From Daejeonella sp. H1SJ63 (lineage in GTDB: Bacteria; Bacteroidota; Bacteroidia; Sphingobacteriales; Sphingobacteriaceae): 64,000 nt of DNA. Below are positions 54,481 to 62,974 of this stretch, in pieces; the stretch's first letter is position 1; the number at the start of each line of letters is the position of its first letter. The translations under genes were made by a program, and so were the position numbers. The stretch is taken from NCBI RefSeq assembly GCF_029360775.1, contig NZ_JARKMZ010000028.1, positions 310,001 through 374,000 on the forward strand. The letters run 5' to 3'. The notes beneath the pieces were generated by a model, which saw nothing but the letters and a program-made list of their open reading frames with translations, was not told where the DNA came from and searched no databases.

Positions 54481-56070
54481 TTACCTCACCAGCAGCATAG
54501 TTCTGATCTGCTGTATATTATTGTTTTGCAGACGGGCATAATAAACTCCCGGAAGATATCCCTCGTTTTCGAAAGTTACCTTATGTGTGCCTGCATTCAT
54601 TTCCATATCAACCAGCGTTTTGATCAGTTTACCTTCGGTATTAAATACCTGAATAAGAGCATGACCTCCGAAAGTTTCATAAGAAATGGTAGTAGAGGTC
54701 TGGAATGGATTCGGATAATTGCTGATGATGTTTTTGCCTGCATTGGCATTGATGATTTCCGGATTGGATGATATACATGGTGCAGTTTTCTTGATTACCT
54801 GTAAACTTTGAAAGTTTTTCAGCATTACATTTTCCAGTGTGGTGTCAGGAACACAGAACCATTGCTTTAATATGGAGGCGTATACCGACCGGAAATCGTA
54901 CTGCATCGGAATATTATCTGATGTTCCGGTAGTGATCGGGATAACCGGACTTGCACCCAGTACATCATTTTGTGCATAGTGCCCAAACACAAATAGTGGA
55001 GCTGCAGCACCATGATCTGTGCCTCCGCTTGAGTTTGATTTAATCCTTCTCCCAAATTCTGAGAAAGTCATTCCAATGACTCTTTTTTCAGAGTTCAAAA
55101 ATTTTAAATCATCCATAAAGGCCTTTATTCCCTCAGATACTCTTTGCAAGAGGTTTGCATGATTGCCGGTTTCAGTGGCATTGGCATTCACCTGAAGGGA
55201 GTGTGTATCAAACCCTCCAATACTTACCATATAAATTCTTGTCTTCAGGCCTCCTGCAATCAGGCGGGCAACAATCTTTAACTGGTCGGCAAGACTATTT
55301 CCTGTAGGATAGGATGACTGCTTGGTAACCTTTGCAGCAGCAGCTTTAATTACATTGCCATATTGTTGTGTTTGCTGTGCAATTTGTCGGATATAAGTCA
55401 GCTCCTTACCTCCGCGTGTATTGGGAGCAGTTCCCTGTATTCCGTTTATCAGATTGTAAAAGTTTACAGGATCTGAAATAGCCATACCCATATTCACGGC
55501 CGGTCCCTGCATTGCAGGTGAAACGAATGATCCGATTTGTATAGCCAGTGGGTCGGGCATCACACTGTTTGGATAGCCGATTGGGAAATTGCTGTATTCT
55601 TCATTCAGATACCTTCCAGCCCAACCTGAATTAAGTGTCTGATTTGAATCTGATGCCGTCATCCAGATATCTGTTGCCCTGAAATGAGAGAAATTAGGCT
55701 GCGGATAACCTACAGACTGAATAATCTGCAATTTTTCGTCATTAAATAATTTTTGTAAGCCTGTCATGGATGGATGTAAACCGGTAAAGCTGGTTCCATT
55801 CAATTTCAGGATCTTGTTTTTGGGAATGATAATGTTCGATCGGGCATTCGCCAGATTATCGTACTGATCAAATGGAATCACCATGTTGAGCCCATCATTA
55901 CCACCATTAAGCTGAACAATAACAAGTACATGGTCAGTTTCTGTTGGAGCCTGTGTTAACGCAGAAACCAGCGGCGATTCTGCATAAGCCTTAAAAGTAA
56001 AGCCATTGATCAGTGCCGGAAAAACAATTCCTGCAGGAGCCGTTTTGCGTATAAAATCTCTCCTTTTCAT
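54481..56070 (-). CDS. DUF1501 protein with Tat-type signal and T9SS tail
   Basis: 529 residues. The N-terminus KRRDFIRKTAPAGIVFPALI is a twin-arginine signal followed by a hydrophobic core and an AYAE cut site. The DUF1501 (sulfatase/phosphatase-like) domain spans about 40-430: VLVIVQLNGGNDGLNMVIP, GLHPSMTGLQKL, SIGGFDTHSLQ, MTFSEFGRRIKSNSSGGTDHG. The last 80 residues are a type IX secretion sorting domain (NYPNPFQTSTTISYE, GKLIKTLVD, GVYYARL, ending MLLVR). The product is thus predicted to cross the inner membrane by Tat and the outer membrane by T9SS. It overlaps the DUF1800 gene by four bases. Confidence 0.9.
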   Translation of the reverse strand: MKRRDFIRKTAPAGIVFPALINGFTFKAYAESPLVSALTQAPTETDHVLVIVQLNGGNDGLNMVIPFDQYDNLANARSNIIIPKNKILKLNGTSFTGLHPSMTGLQKLFNDEKLQIIQSVGYPQPNFSHFRATDIWMTASDSNQTLNSGWAGRYLNEEYSNFPIGYPNSVMPDPLAIQIGSFVSPAMQGPAVNMGMAISDPVNFYNLINGIQGTAPNTRGGKELTYIRQIAQQTQQYGNVIKAAAAKVTKQSSYPTGNSLADQLKIVARLIAGGLKTRIYMVSIGGFDTHSLQVNANATETGNHANLLQRVSEGIKAFMDDLKFLNSEKRVIGMTFSEFGRRIKSNSSGGTDHGAAAPLFVFGHYAQNDVLGASPVIPITTGTSDNIPMQYDFRSVYASILKQWFCVPDTTLENVMLKNFQSLQVIKKTAPCISSNPEIINANAGKNIISNYPNPFQTSTTISYETFGGHALIQVFNTEGKLIKTLVDMEMNAGTHKVTFENEGYLPGVYYARLQNNNIQQIRTMLLVR

Positions 56071-57707
56071 GACAACTGATATTCAGGAAGGTTCATGAGA
56101 TATTTAAACATTGATTGCAGGCGTGTCAGTACTATGGTTCTGTTTACCACAATACCGGTATTGCTTTTATAAGTAAGCCATGCTGCAGTCCAGTATGAAT
56201 CTGTACTCTGGCCTGAAAGAAGAATACTTTTCAGAAAATCTTTTACTGATTGAGTAACTTCGATAGAATAAATAATTGACAGACTGTCATTAATAAGTTT
56301 GTTCGGATCAGAAGGATCAGATAATGAGTCGGCAAAAGTCAGAATATCTATATTGATCTTTTTTCCGTTCCTTGTATATCCATTCCCAATCATGATATCG
56401 CTGAACTGGTTACGTCTTGGTAAAGTATCTGCATTTATCCAGAGTTCGTGGAACTGAGGTTCCTGATAATACGCTGACCAACCTGCTACACTTGGCGGAT
56501 CGCCTAAGTTTTGCTGCATATTTGATGCCTGGGTACGGATGTAATCATGCATATAATATTGATTGACATAGTCAGTAGCAATGGGGAACAGGATATTGTA
56601 TTCACGACATAAACCAACACAGAAATCTACCGGACTTTTAATCATACAAGCTCTGTTCAGCGGATCAAAAAAGTGTTCACTACTGAATAATGCCCTGAGA
56701 ACCGGTTTAATCTCATAATTGCTGTTTCTGAACGTTTGGGCAAGAGGGGCAATTACGTTAGTTTCAGTAGCCTCATCGATTTCATAATAAACGAAGAACC
56801 TGTAAAGCCGGCGGCATATATAAAGAGCAACCTCTTCCTGCTGGAATATCATATTCAGCAGCTGATCCATTTCCAAAGCACCATTGGTGCCCGTTTGTCC
56901 GTTGATTACCGCATTCTTATAGAAGGATGAAAATTGTTTATTACTTGTGTCGTGCCGGTTTGGGTCAAATGAAGATGATATTGTTGTAGCATTAACAGTA
57001 TATCCGGTAAGGACTTTAGCTGCTGCTTTTACGTCTGATTCAGTATAATTTGACTTCGGTCCTTTACCTAAAGTGAATAATTCCTGCAGCTCACGGGCAT
57101 AATTTTCATCAGGCGAGTTTTTATTGTTAAGATAGCCGTTCAGGTACCTGAGCATAGCCGGATCAAGACTGATTTCTTTTACAAGCTGCTTGAAATTTCC
57201 CAGCGCATGCGTTCTCAGTAATGCATTATGCTTATAAATATAGCGTGCATCATTGATGTCTACAGTTTCAGTGGCAAAGTGATTATGCCAGAAGAGAACC
57301 ATTTTTTCGTGTATGCTGGTCTCTTGGTGCAGCATCAGACCTGTCCACCATGATTTGAAAGAGCTTATTCTCCTGCCATTAGCATTTCCATCATAGACAG
57401 CTTTAACCCAGGTTTGTCCTGCAGGAACATTAGGGTCGGTAAAATTGGAATCGTTATAGTTGTTTACAGGTGGCAAAGGCTCCGGACTTGCTGTGAGCAA
57501 TAAGTCTAAAGCTTCATTAATACCTTTGCCATTGAGCATGTCTATATCTTTTTTGTTGACACCAAATAAGGTACGCTTGAGTAAATGGTGAATCCCGGCA
57601 TTCTCCAGTATAGGCGAATATTTTCTTAATCCTGATGAGGTTCGATAAACAACCGGATTAGCTTTTATTTCAGATTTAAGGCTTCTAATAAATTTGCGTC
57701 GGTCCAT
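56067..57707 (-). CDS. DUF1800 domain protein
   Basis: 546 residues of DUF1800: HHLLKRTLFGVNKKDIDML, KSWWTGLMLHQETSIHEKMV, LFWHNHFATE, PDENYARELQELFTLG, AAKVLTGYTV, FFDPLNRACMIKSPVDF, GDPPSVAGWSAYYQ. These proteins are found beside DUF1501 across bacteria; biochemical role unknown. It starts MDRRKFIRSL, a twin-arginine-like pair, but no hydrophobic segment follows, so it lacks a normal export signal. Four-base overlap (ATGA) with the downstream DUF1501 gene means coupled synthesis. It might be carried out together with DUF1501; that is inference. Confidence 0.88.
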   Translation of the reverse strand: MDRRKFIRSLKSEIKANPVVYRTSSGLRKYSPILENAGIHHLLKRTLFGVNKKDIDMLNGKGINEALDLLLTASPEPLPPVNNYNDSNFTDPNVPAGQTWVKAVYDGNANGRRISSFKSWWTGLMLHQETSIHEKMVLFWHNHFATETVDINDARYIYKHNALLRTHALGNFKQLVKEISLDPAMLRYLNGYLNNKNSPDENYARELQELFTLGKGPKSNYTESDVKAAAKVLTGYTVNATTISSSFDPNRHDTSNKQFSSFYKNAVINGQTGTNGALEMDQLLNMIFQQEEVALYICRRLYRFFVYYEIDEATETNVIAPLAQTFRNSNYEIKPVLRALFSSEHFFDPLNRACMIKSPVDFCVGLCREYNILFPIATDYVNQYYMHDYIRTQASNMQQNLGDPPSVAGWSAYYQEPQFHELWINADTLPRRNQFSDIMIGNGYTRNGKKINIDILTFADSLSDPSDPNKLINDSLSIIYSIEVTQSVKDFLKSILLSGQSTDSYWTAAWLTYKSNTGIVVNRTIVLTRLQSMFKYLMNLPEYQLS

Positions 57708-57949
57708 TAGGGATGTTCATTTTTCGGCAAACACATTATAAATATAAAATAAAGCATTTAAGAATTTAGGGGTATAATTGTTTTTATTGATGTCTTTCAT
57801 CTGAATACATTATCGATACTTTAAGTAGTTATACTTAAAATCTATCTTATTGTTCGGTTATAATAGATAATATTGAAGGTGCCGCAAAATCAGGGTATTT
57901 TGAAATAGTTCATCATGGATTCTTCGATTTATATTTTTTAAATTTAAGG

Positions 57950-60900
57950 ATGATTGCTGATAAGAGTTTCTTTCAAATATTTAAGACCTCTCCTCTTCCG
58001 GCTGCGATCTTGTCGCCAGAAAGATCCGATTGTTTTGTTCTGGGATGTAATGATGCCTTTCTGTCTAAGTTTGAGGTCTCAGACTTCAATAATTCCGGAT
58101 CTAAATTGTCAGATATTTTAAGGACAAGCAAATTTGAATTTAGTGATGATTTTTATGCTCAGTTAAAGAAGATAATAAGCAGGGTAATCAAAGTCAAAAA
58201 GCCGGATAGCTTTGGGTACACTTGTCTTAAGTGCTTGGAGGTTCAGGGAAATGGCCTTTCTCAACTTTATTGGACAATAGAGCTGGTTCCCATTATTGAT
58301 GAACTTAACAAGGTATCTGATATTGTTCTTTATCTGCATCTTAATAGTTATACAGAGGAGTCAGATTACAAGTTTTTGATTAACAATATGGAGGAGTCCT
58401 TCGTATTTGTTGATAGGAACTTAAAAGTTGTATCTTTCAATAATCAGTTCAGAGCACTATACAATATTTGTTTCAAGACAGATGTAAATGTCGGTGATTA
58501 TGTCATTGAAAGGGTAAGGCCAGACAGGAAAGTTCATATACAGGAAATATTTAAATCAGTATTTTCAGGACAGGTGGCTGAATCAGAAACTGAGTTTATA
58601 TCATCCAATAATAGCGTCGTAACATTATCAATGCATTATAAACCTGCCTTTGACTACTCAGGCAGGGTTATAGGTGCATTAATAACCATTGTAGATATAA
58701 CTGAAAAGAAAAGGCGCCTTCAGGTGCTTAAAGACTCTGAAGAGAAATATCGGCACCTTTTTCAGTTTAGCCCTCTTCCTCAATGGATTTATGAACTGGA
58801 GAGTTTTAGGATAATAGATGTAAATGAAACTGCAATTAAACATTATGGTTACAGCAGGGAAGAATTTCTGAGTATGACTTTGATGGATCTTCGTCCTGAA
58901 ACGGAAATTCATAAATTGATGGCTGCACATCAGAATATTCATTCTATAAATGAAGTAAGGAATTTTGGAGTTTTTTTACATCGTAAAAAGAATGGTGATT
59001 TGATACGAGTAGATGTCTCTGCTTATCCGCTTAATAACAATGGCAAAAAAAACATCATGGCAATCTACAACGATGTCACTGAAAAGTATAATGCATTTCA
59101 AAGGTTAAAAGAAAGTGAAGCTAAACTGCAGGCATCTCAAAAAATTGCACATATAGGCTATTTTGAACTTAATAATGAAACTCAAAAGCTTTACTGGTCT
59201 GACGAGATATTTAATATCTGGCAACTTGAGCCACAAAAAAATCAGCCTGACTTTGATTATATCATTAAACACATCCACCCTGATGACAGGGATGAAGTTG
59301 TTAAAATGATGAACTCAGAAAGTAGGGGTGAAGGTGATAGCGAGTCGATACACCGGATAGTTCTTGATGATGGAACACTCAAGTGGATTCAGCTAAGATG
59401 GAGCAGGGTTATGCACGACAATAAGCTTGTGCTTGTTGAGGGAACTGTTCAAGATATCACTGAATCGAAACTTGAGTTTGAGAAGTTACTTCTTAATGAG
59501 GTTAGGTATGAATATATAATGGAGGCAACCTCTGATGCGATTTGGGACTGGGACCTTATTTCTGACAAAATCCATTTGGGCCAAGGATTTCAAACTCTGT
59601 TTGGTTATAAGGTTGGGGAAGAAAACTCCGGTCATGAATTTTGGAAAAAAAATATCCATCATTCAGATTATCAAAGAGTTACTGGTAATCTGAATGAAGT
59701 AACAAAGAGATTCGAATCAATCTGGAAGATCGAATATAAATTAAGAAAGAATAATGGTGATTATGCTTATGTTTCTGACAAAGGTATCCTGATAAGAAAT
59801 GAAGATAATGAGATTACGAGGATGATTGGAGTAATCCAGGATATAAGTATTGAAAAAAATAAAGAACTACAAAAATCCTTAATTGCTGACCTTAGCCTCA
59901 CTTTTAGTAATCTAGAGGCATCGCTTGAAGAAATATTAAATGAATTTCTTAAAAGGATCATTTCTTTTGGGAACTTCAGTATTTCTGAAATATGGCTTTT
60001 AAATGAGGATAAGTCCAAATTAAACTTAATTTCCAAAGCTACTATCAGTAAGGAACTGGATGTATTTTATAATAAAAGTACTGACTTTATAAGTTTTGCC
60101 TCTGGAGAAGGAATTCCCGGAAAAACATTTCAAACAGGGACAAATCAAACTTTTTTTGATATTGATAAAAACCCTGAATTTATGCGTCATGATGCAGCCA
60201 GAATTGCAGGTTTGGTTACAGCATATGGCTTTCCAATAAAAGTTAAAGATGAAGTTATCGGAGTTTTTGTGCTGGGATTGCGGGCTAATGAATACGACCC
60301 GTTTAAAATTGCAGCACTTGATGAAATTTTTTTAAAGGTTCTTAGTTCCGAAATTGAACGTAAAATCGTACATGATGCACTCATAGATTCTGAAAAACAA
60401 TATAGTACCCTGTTTCATTTGAACCCTGAACCAATGTGGGTTTATGATATTGAAACACTTAAATTCCTTGATGTTAACAAGGCTGCTGTCGACCAGTATG
60501 GATACAGCAGAGAAGAGTTTTTATCTATGACAATCAAGGATATCCGTCCTAAGGAGGATATTCCATTATTGAAAGAATCAATAAAATGGGCAAAAGAGCA
60601 TCGTGAGATGGGTTTCGATAGCAAATTCAGACATTTGAGGAAAGATGGCTCAATTCTTATTGTTGAGATCAAAAACAATATAATCCGTCATCAGGGACGT
60701 GATGTGAAATTAATACTTGCCCATAATATTACTGAGCGGGTTAATTACATAAAAGCCATTGAGGAGCAGAATTTAAAACTCAACGAAATTTCGTGGATGC
60801 ACTCGCATATTGTGCGGGCACCGGTTTCAAAACTTATGGGATTGATCAATCTGATCAAATCAACTTCGCCGGAAGATGATTTGAGAGAAGAGTTATTTGG

Positions 60901-61012
60901 CTATGTGCTTGAGTCTGCCAATGAACTTGATGCTGTGATCAGGAAAATTACAGAAAAAGCAGAGGAGATTCATTTGAAAAATCCAGAATTCAGGACCTGG
61001 AGAAAAGAATGA
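57950..61012 (+). CDS. Multi-PAS/GAF sensor protein ending at the DHp domain
   Basis: 1020 residues, soluble. Reading along: two divergent PAS domains (about 5-120 and 130-255), PAS (263-385), PAS (395-510; WSDEIFNIWQL, IHPDDRDEV), PAS (515-640; ATSDAIWDWDL), GAF (645-805; GEGIPGKTFQTG), PAS (814-935), then a DHp hairpin EISWMHSHIVRAPVSKLMGL (His about 950) and stop. The PAS domains at 263 and 814 are near-duplicates (YGYSREEFLSMT in both). No HATPase follows. This HSHxVRAP ending recurs in Sphingobacteria PAS proteins from memory. Likely a phosphoacceptor or modulator of other kinases. No gene partner is close. Confidence 0.85.
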   Translation: MIADKSFFQIFKTSPLPAAILSPERSDCFVLGCNDAFLSKFEVSDFNNSGSKLSDILRTSKFEFSDDFYAQLKKIISRVIKVKKPDSFGYTCLKCLEVQGNGLSQLYWTIELVPIIDELNKVSDIVLYLHLNSYTEESDYKFLINNMEESFVFVDRNLKVVSFNNQFRALYNICFKTDVNVGDYVIERVRPDRKVHIQEIFKSVFSGQVAESETEFISSNNSVVTLSMHYKPAFDYSGRVIGALITIVDITEKKRRLQVLKDSEEKYRHLFQFSPLPQWIYELESFRIIDVNETAIKHYGYSREEFLSMTLMDLRPETEIHKLMAAHQNIHSINEVRNFGVFLHRKKNGDLIRVDVSAYPLNNNGKKNIMAIYNDVTEKYNAFQRLKESEAKLQASQKIAHIGYFELNNETQKLYWSDEIFNIWQLEPQKNQPDFDYIIKHIHPDDRDEVVKMMNSESRGEGDSESIHRIVLDDGTLKWIQLRWSRVMHDNKLVLVEGTVQDITESKLEFEKLLLNEVRYEYIMEATSDAIWDWDLISDKIHLGQGFQTLFGYKVGEENSGHEFWKKNIHHSDYQRVTGNLNEVTKRFESIWKIEYKLRKNNGDYAYVSDKGILIRNEDNEITRMIGVIQDISIEKNKELQKSLIADLSLTFSNLEASLEEILNEFLKRIISFGNFSISEIWLLNEDKSKLNLISKATISKELDVFYNKSTDFISFASGEGIPGKTFQTGTNQTFFDIDKNPEFMRHDAARIAGLVTAYGFPIKVKDEVIGVFVLGLRANEYDPFKIAALDEIFLKVLSSEIERKIVHDALIDSEKQYSTLFHLNPEPMWVYDIETLKFLDVNKAAVDQYGYSREEFLSMTIKDIRPKEDIPLLKESIKWAKEHREMGFDSKFRHLRKDGSILIVEIKNNIIRHQGRDVKLILAHNITERVNYIKAIEEQNLKLNEISWMHSHIVRAPVSKLMGLINLIKSTSPEDDLREELFGYVLESANELDAVIRKITEKAEEIHLKNPEFRTWRKE

Positions 61013-61069
61013 ACTATTCGCTCATCAAATTATACTCCATCTGGTTCTCTGAGCAGGTAAATTAATTTG

Positions 61070-61234
61070 TCAGATGCTTTCATCCTTGCCTTTTTTAGCC
61101 TCAGGTACAGTGCTTTCTTTATTCATATCTTCTTCAAAGGTCTTTTCATCCTTGTTATTACGGCGGATTATAAATACAATCAGTGCAATAGCAATTACCA
61201 ATACAATCCCTACGGTTAAGAAATTAATTTCCAT
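61070..61234 (-). CDS. Small single-pass membrane protein (54 residues)
   Basis: MEINFLTVGIVLVIAIALIV begins one membrane helix, followed by basic FIIRRNNKDEK and an acidic/lysine-rich cytosolic tail (EEDMNKESTVPEAKKG). The clear helix-plus-charged-tail plan makes a real gene likely. Function unknown. It is convergent with the multi-PAS gene, 57 bases from its stop. Confidence 0.65.
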   Translation of the reverse strand: MEINFLTVGIVLVIAIALIVFIIRRNNKDEKTFEEDMNKESTVPEAKKGKDESI

Positions 61235-61442
61235 TTCAGTTTAGTTTAATTCTGATTCAATTTTACAATTAAAGGTAAGATTGTAATTCGTAAAGTTGAG
61301 CATTCCGGGACGGATAATTGTTAATTTTTATAATAATTAACCCTATATTAATCTTGTTTATGGTAAAGGCAAGAATTATCAATTTAAAGTTTAATATATA
61401 GTTTGTTTTATCTTAATTAGTTTTTCTTTATTCCGAAAATAC

Positions 61443-62951
61443 ATGAAATATTTTTATTTGAATATCTTTCTGGCGATCTCATTCCTGTATTTTATATGGT
61501 TGAAACCTGATCCGTCTTTATCGGTGCAGACAACCGATAATTTACAGGGGGGGACACAGTATACAGTTGTGGCGTCCGGATTAAATATACCCTGGGAAAT
61601 TGTCTGGGGCCCGGATCAGAAAATCTGGCTGACAGAACAAAAAGGATATGTATGCAGGGTTGATCCACTGAATGGTAAAAAAGATACGCTGCTCAAGCTG
61701 GATGATGTTTGGTATTTAAGAACAACCGGGTTGCTTGGAATGGCTTTACATTCTGATATGAAGAAAAATCCATATGTGTTTCTTAATTACACTATACAAA
61801 AGGACAAGAAATATATGACCCGGCTGGTTCGGTATACCTGGCAGAAGGATACTCTGATCAATGCTAAAACTTTGATGGAGATACCTGCTGCAAACGGGCA
61901 TAACGGATCCAGGCTGACAGTGCATGAAGGTATTTTGTATTGGGCAACCGGCGATGCACTTAGTTTAACGGATTCTCAGAATCCGCAAACTCCCAACGGT
62001 AAAATCCTGAGGATGAATATTGATGGTTCTGTGCCGGCTGATAATCCGATGAAGGGTAATCTGGTTTGGGCATGGGGGTTCCGTAATATTCAGGGCATGG
62101 TTTTTTCTAAAAGCGGACTTTTATATACATCTGAGCATGGTGATGCAAATGATGATGAAATCAATCTGATTCAAAAAACCAGAAACTATGGCTGGCCAAC
62201 AGTTCAGGGTTTTGCTGAAAGTGTTGAAGAAAGCAGTTTTAAAGGGCTGCATCAGACTGTGGATCCATTGAAAGCATGGACTCCGACAATTGGTCCTGCC
62301 GGGCTTGATTATTACGCTTCAGATAAGATTCCGGAAATGAAAAACTCCTTGCTTCTTGTAACATTAAAAGGGAAAAGTTTAAGGTCTTTGAAACTTTCTG
62401 CCGACGGGAAGCAGATTCTGAGTGAAAGCATATTTTTTGAGAATAAATTCGGCCGCGTCCGCGACCTGTGTGTTTCTCCTGCAGGAGATATTTATATTTC
62501 TACCAGTAACCGCGACTGGAATCCTGTTGCAGGTTTTCCAATGCCTGAAGATGATAGGATTATTAAGATTTCAAAACTTAGTAAATCTGATCCTCAGAAT
62601 TCCCTTTCCTCTATGCCTCCGGGATCTAAACCGGCGGCACTTTATCAGCAATATTGTGCTTCATGTCACAAAGATGATGGTATGGGAGTAAAGGGCGTGT
62701 TTCCTCCATTACAGGGTTCGCAAACAGTAGTTATAAATCCGAAGGTTTTAATCAGGAAAGTGTTGACCGGTTCATCCGGGCCGGCAACAATCAACGGAGT
62801 GAATTATGAGGCCCAAATGCCATCATTTGCATTTCTTAAAGACGAAGATATGCTTGAGATTTTAGGCTATGTTCGTTCTCTGGGCTCAAATCATGCAATT
62901 CCAATTAAACCTGAGACTGTAAAAGAAGTAAGAGCTTCACTGAATAATTAA
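61443..62951 (+). CDS. PQQ-dependent sugar dehydrogenase-like protein fused to cytochrome c
   Basis: 502 residues. An N-terminal signal/anchor (YFYLNIFLAISFLYFIWL) is followed by a six-bladed glucose/sorbosone dehydrogenase propeller (about 30-370): GLNIPWEIVWGPDQKIWLTE, NGHNGSRLTVHEGILYWATGD, VWAWGFRNIQGMVF, TSEHGDANDDEINLI, GRVRDLCVSPAGDIYISTSN. A C-terminal cytochrome c domain (from about 395) has YCASCHKDDGMG (CxxCH) and a Met ligand candidate in AQMPSF. Oxidation of a sugar is thus joined to electron transfer in the periplasm. The next gene, a partial secreted protein, follows by 23 bases. Confidence 0.9.
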   Translation: MKYFYLNIFLAISFLYFIWLKPDPSLSVQTTDNLQGGTQYTVVASGLNIPWEIVWGPDQKIWLTEQKGYVCRVDPLNGKKDTLLKLDDVWYLRTTGLLGMALHSDMKKNPYVFLNYTIQKDKKYMTRLVRYTWQKDTLINAKTLMEIPAANGHNGSRLTVHEGILYWATGDALSLTDSQNPQTPNGKILRMNIDGSVPADNPMKGNLVWAWGFRNIQGMVFSKSGLLYTSEHGDANDDEINLIQKTRNYGWPTVQGFAESVEESSFKGLHQTVDPLKAWTPTIGPAGLDYYASDKIPEMKNSLLLVTLKGKSLRSLKLSADGKQILSESIFFENKFGRVRDLCVSPAGDIYISTSNRDWNPVAGFPMPEDDRIIKISKLSKSDPQNSLSSMPPGSKPAALYQQYCASCHKDDGMGVKGVFPPLQGSQTVVINPKVLIRKVLTGSSGPATINGVNYEAQMPSFAFLKDEDMLEILGYVRSLGSNHAIPIKPETVKEVRASLNN

Positions 62952-62974
62952 TCTAAACATTTTAATTTTTTTCC

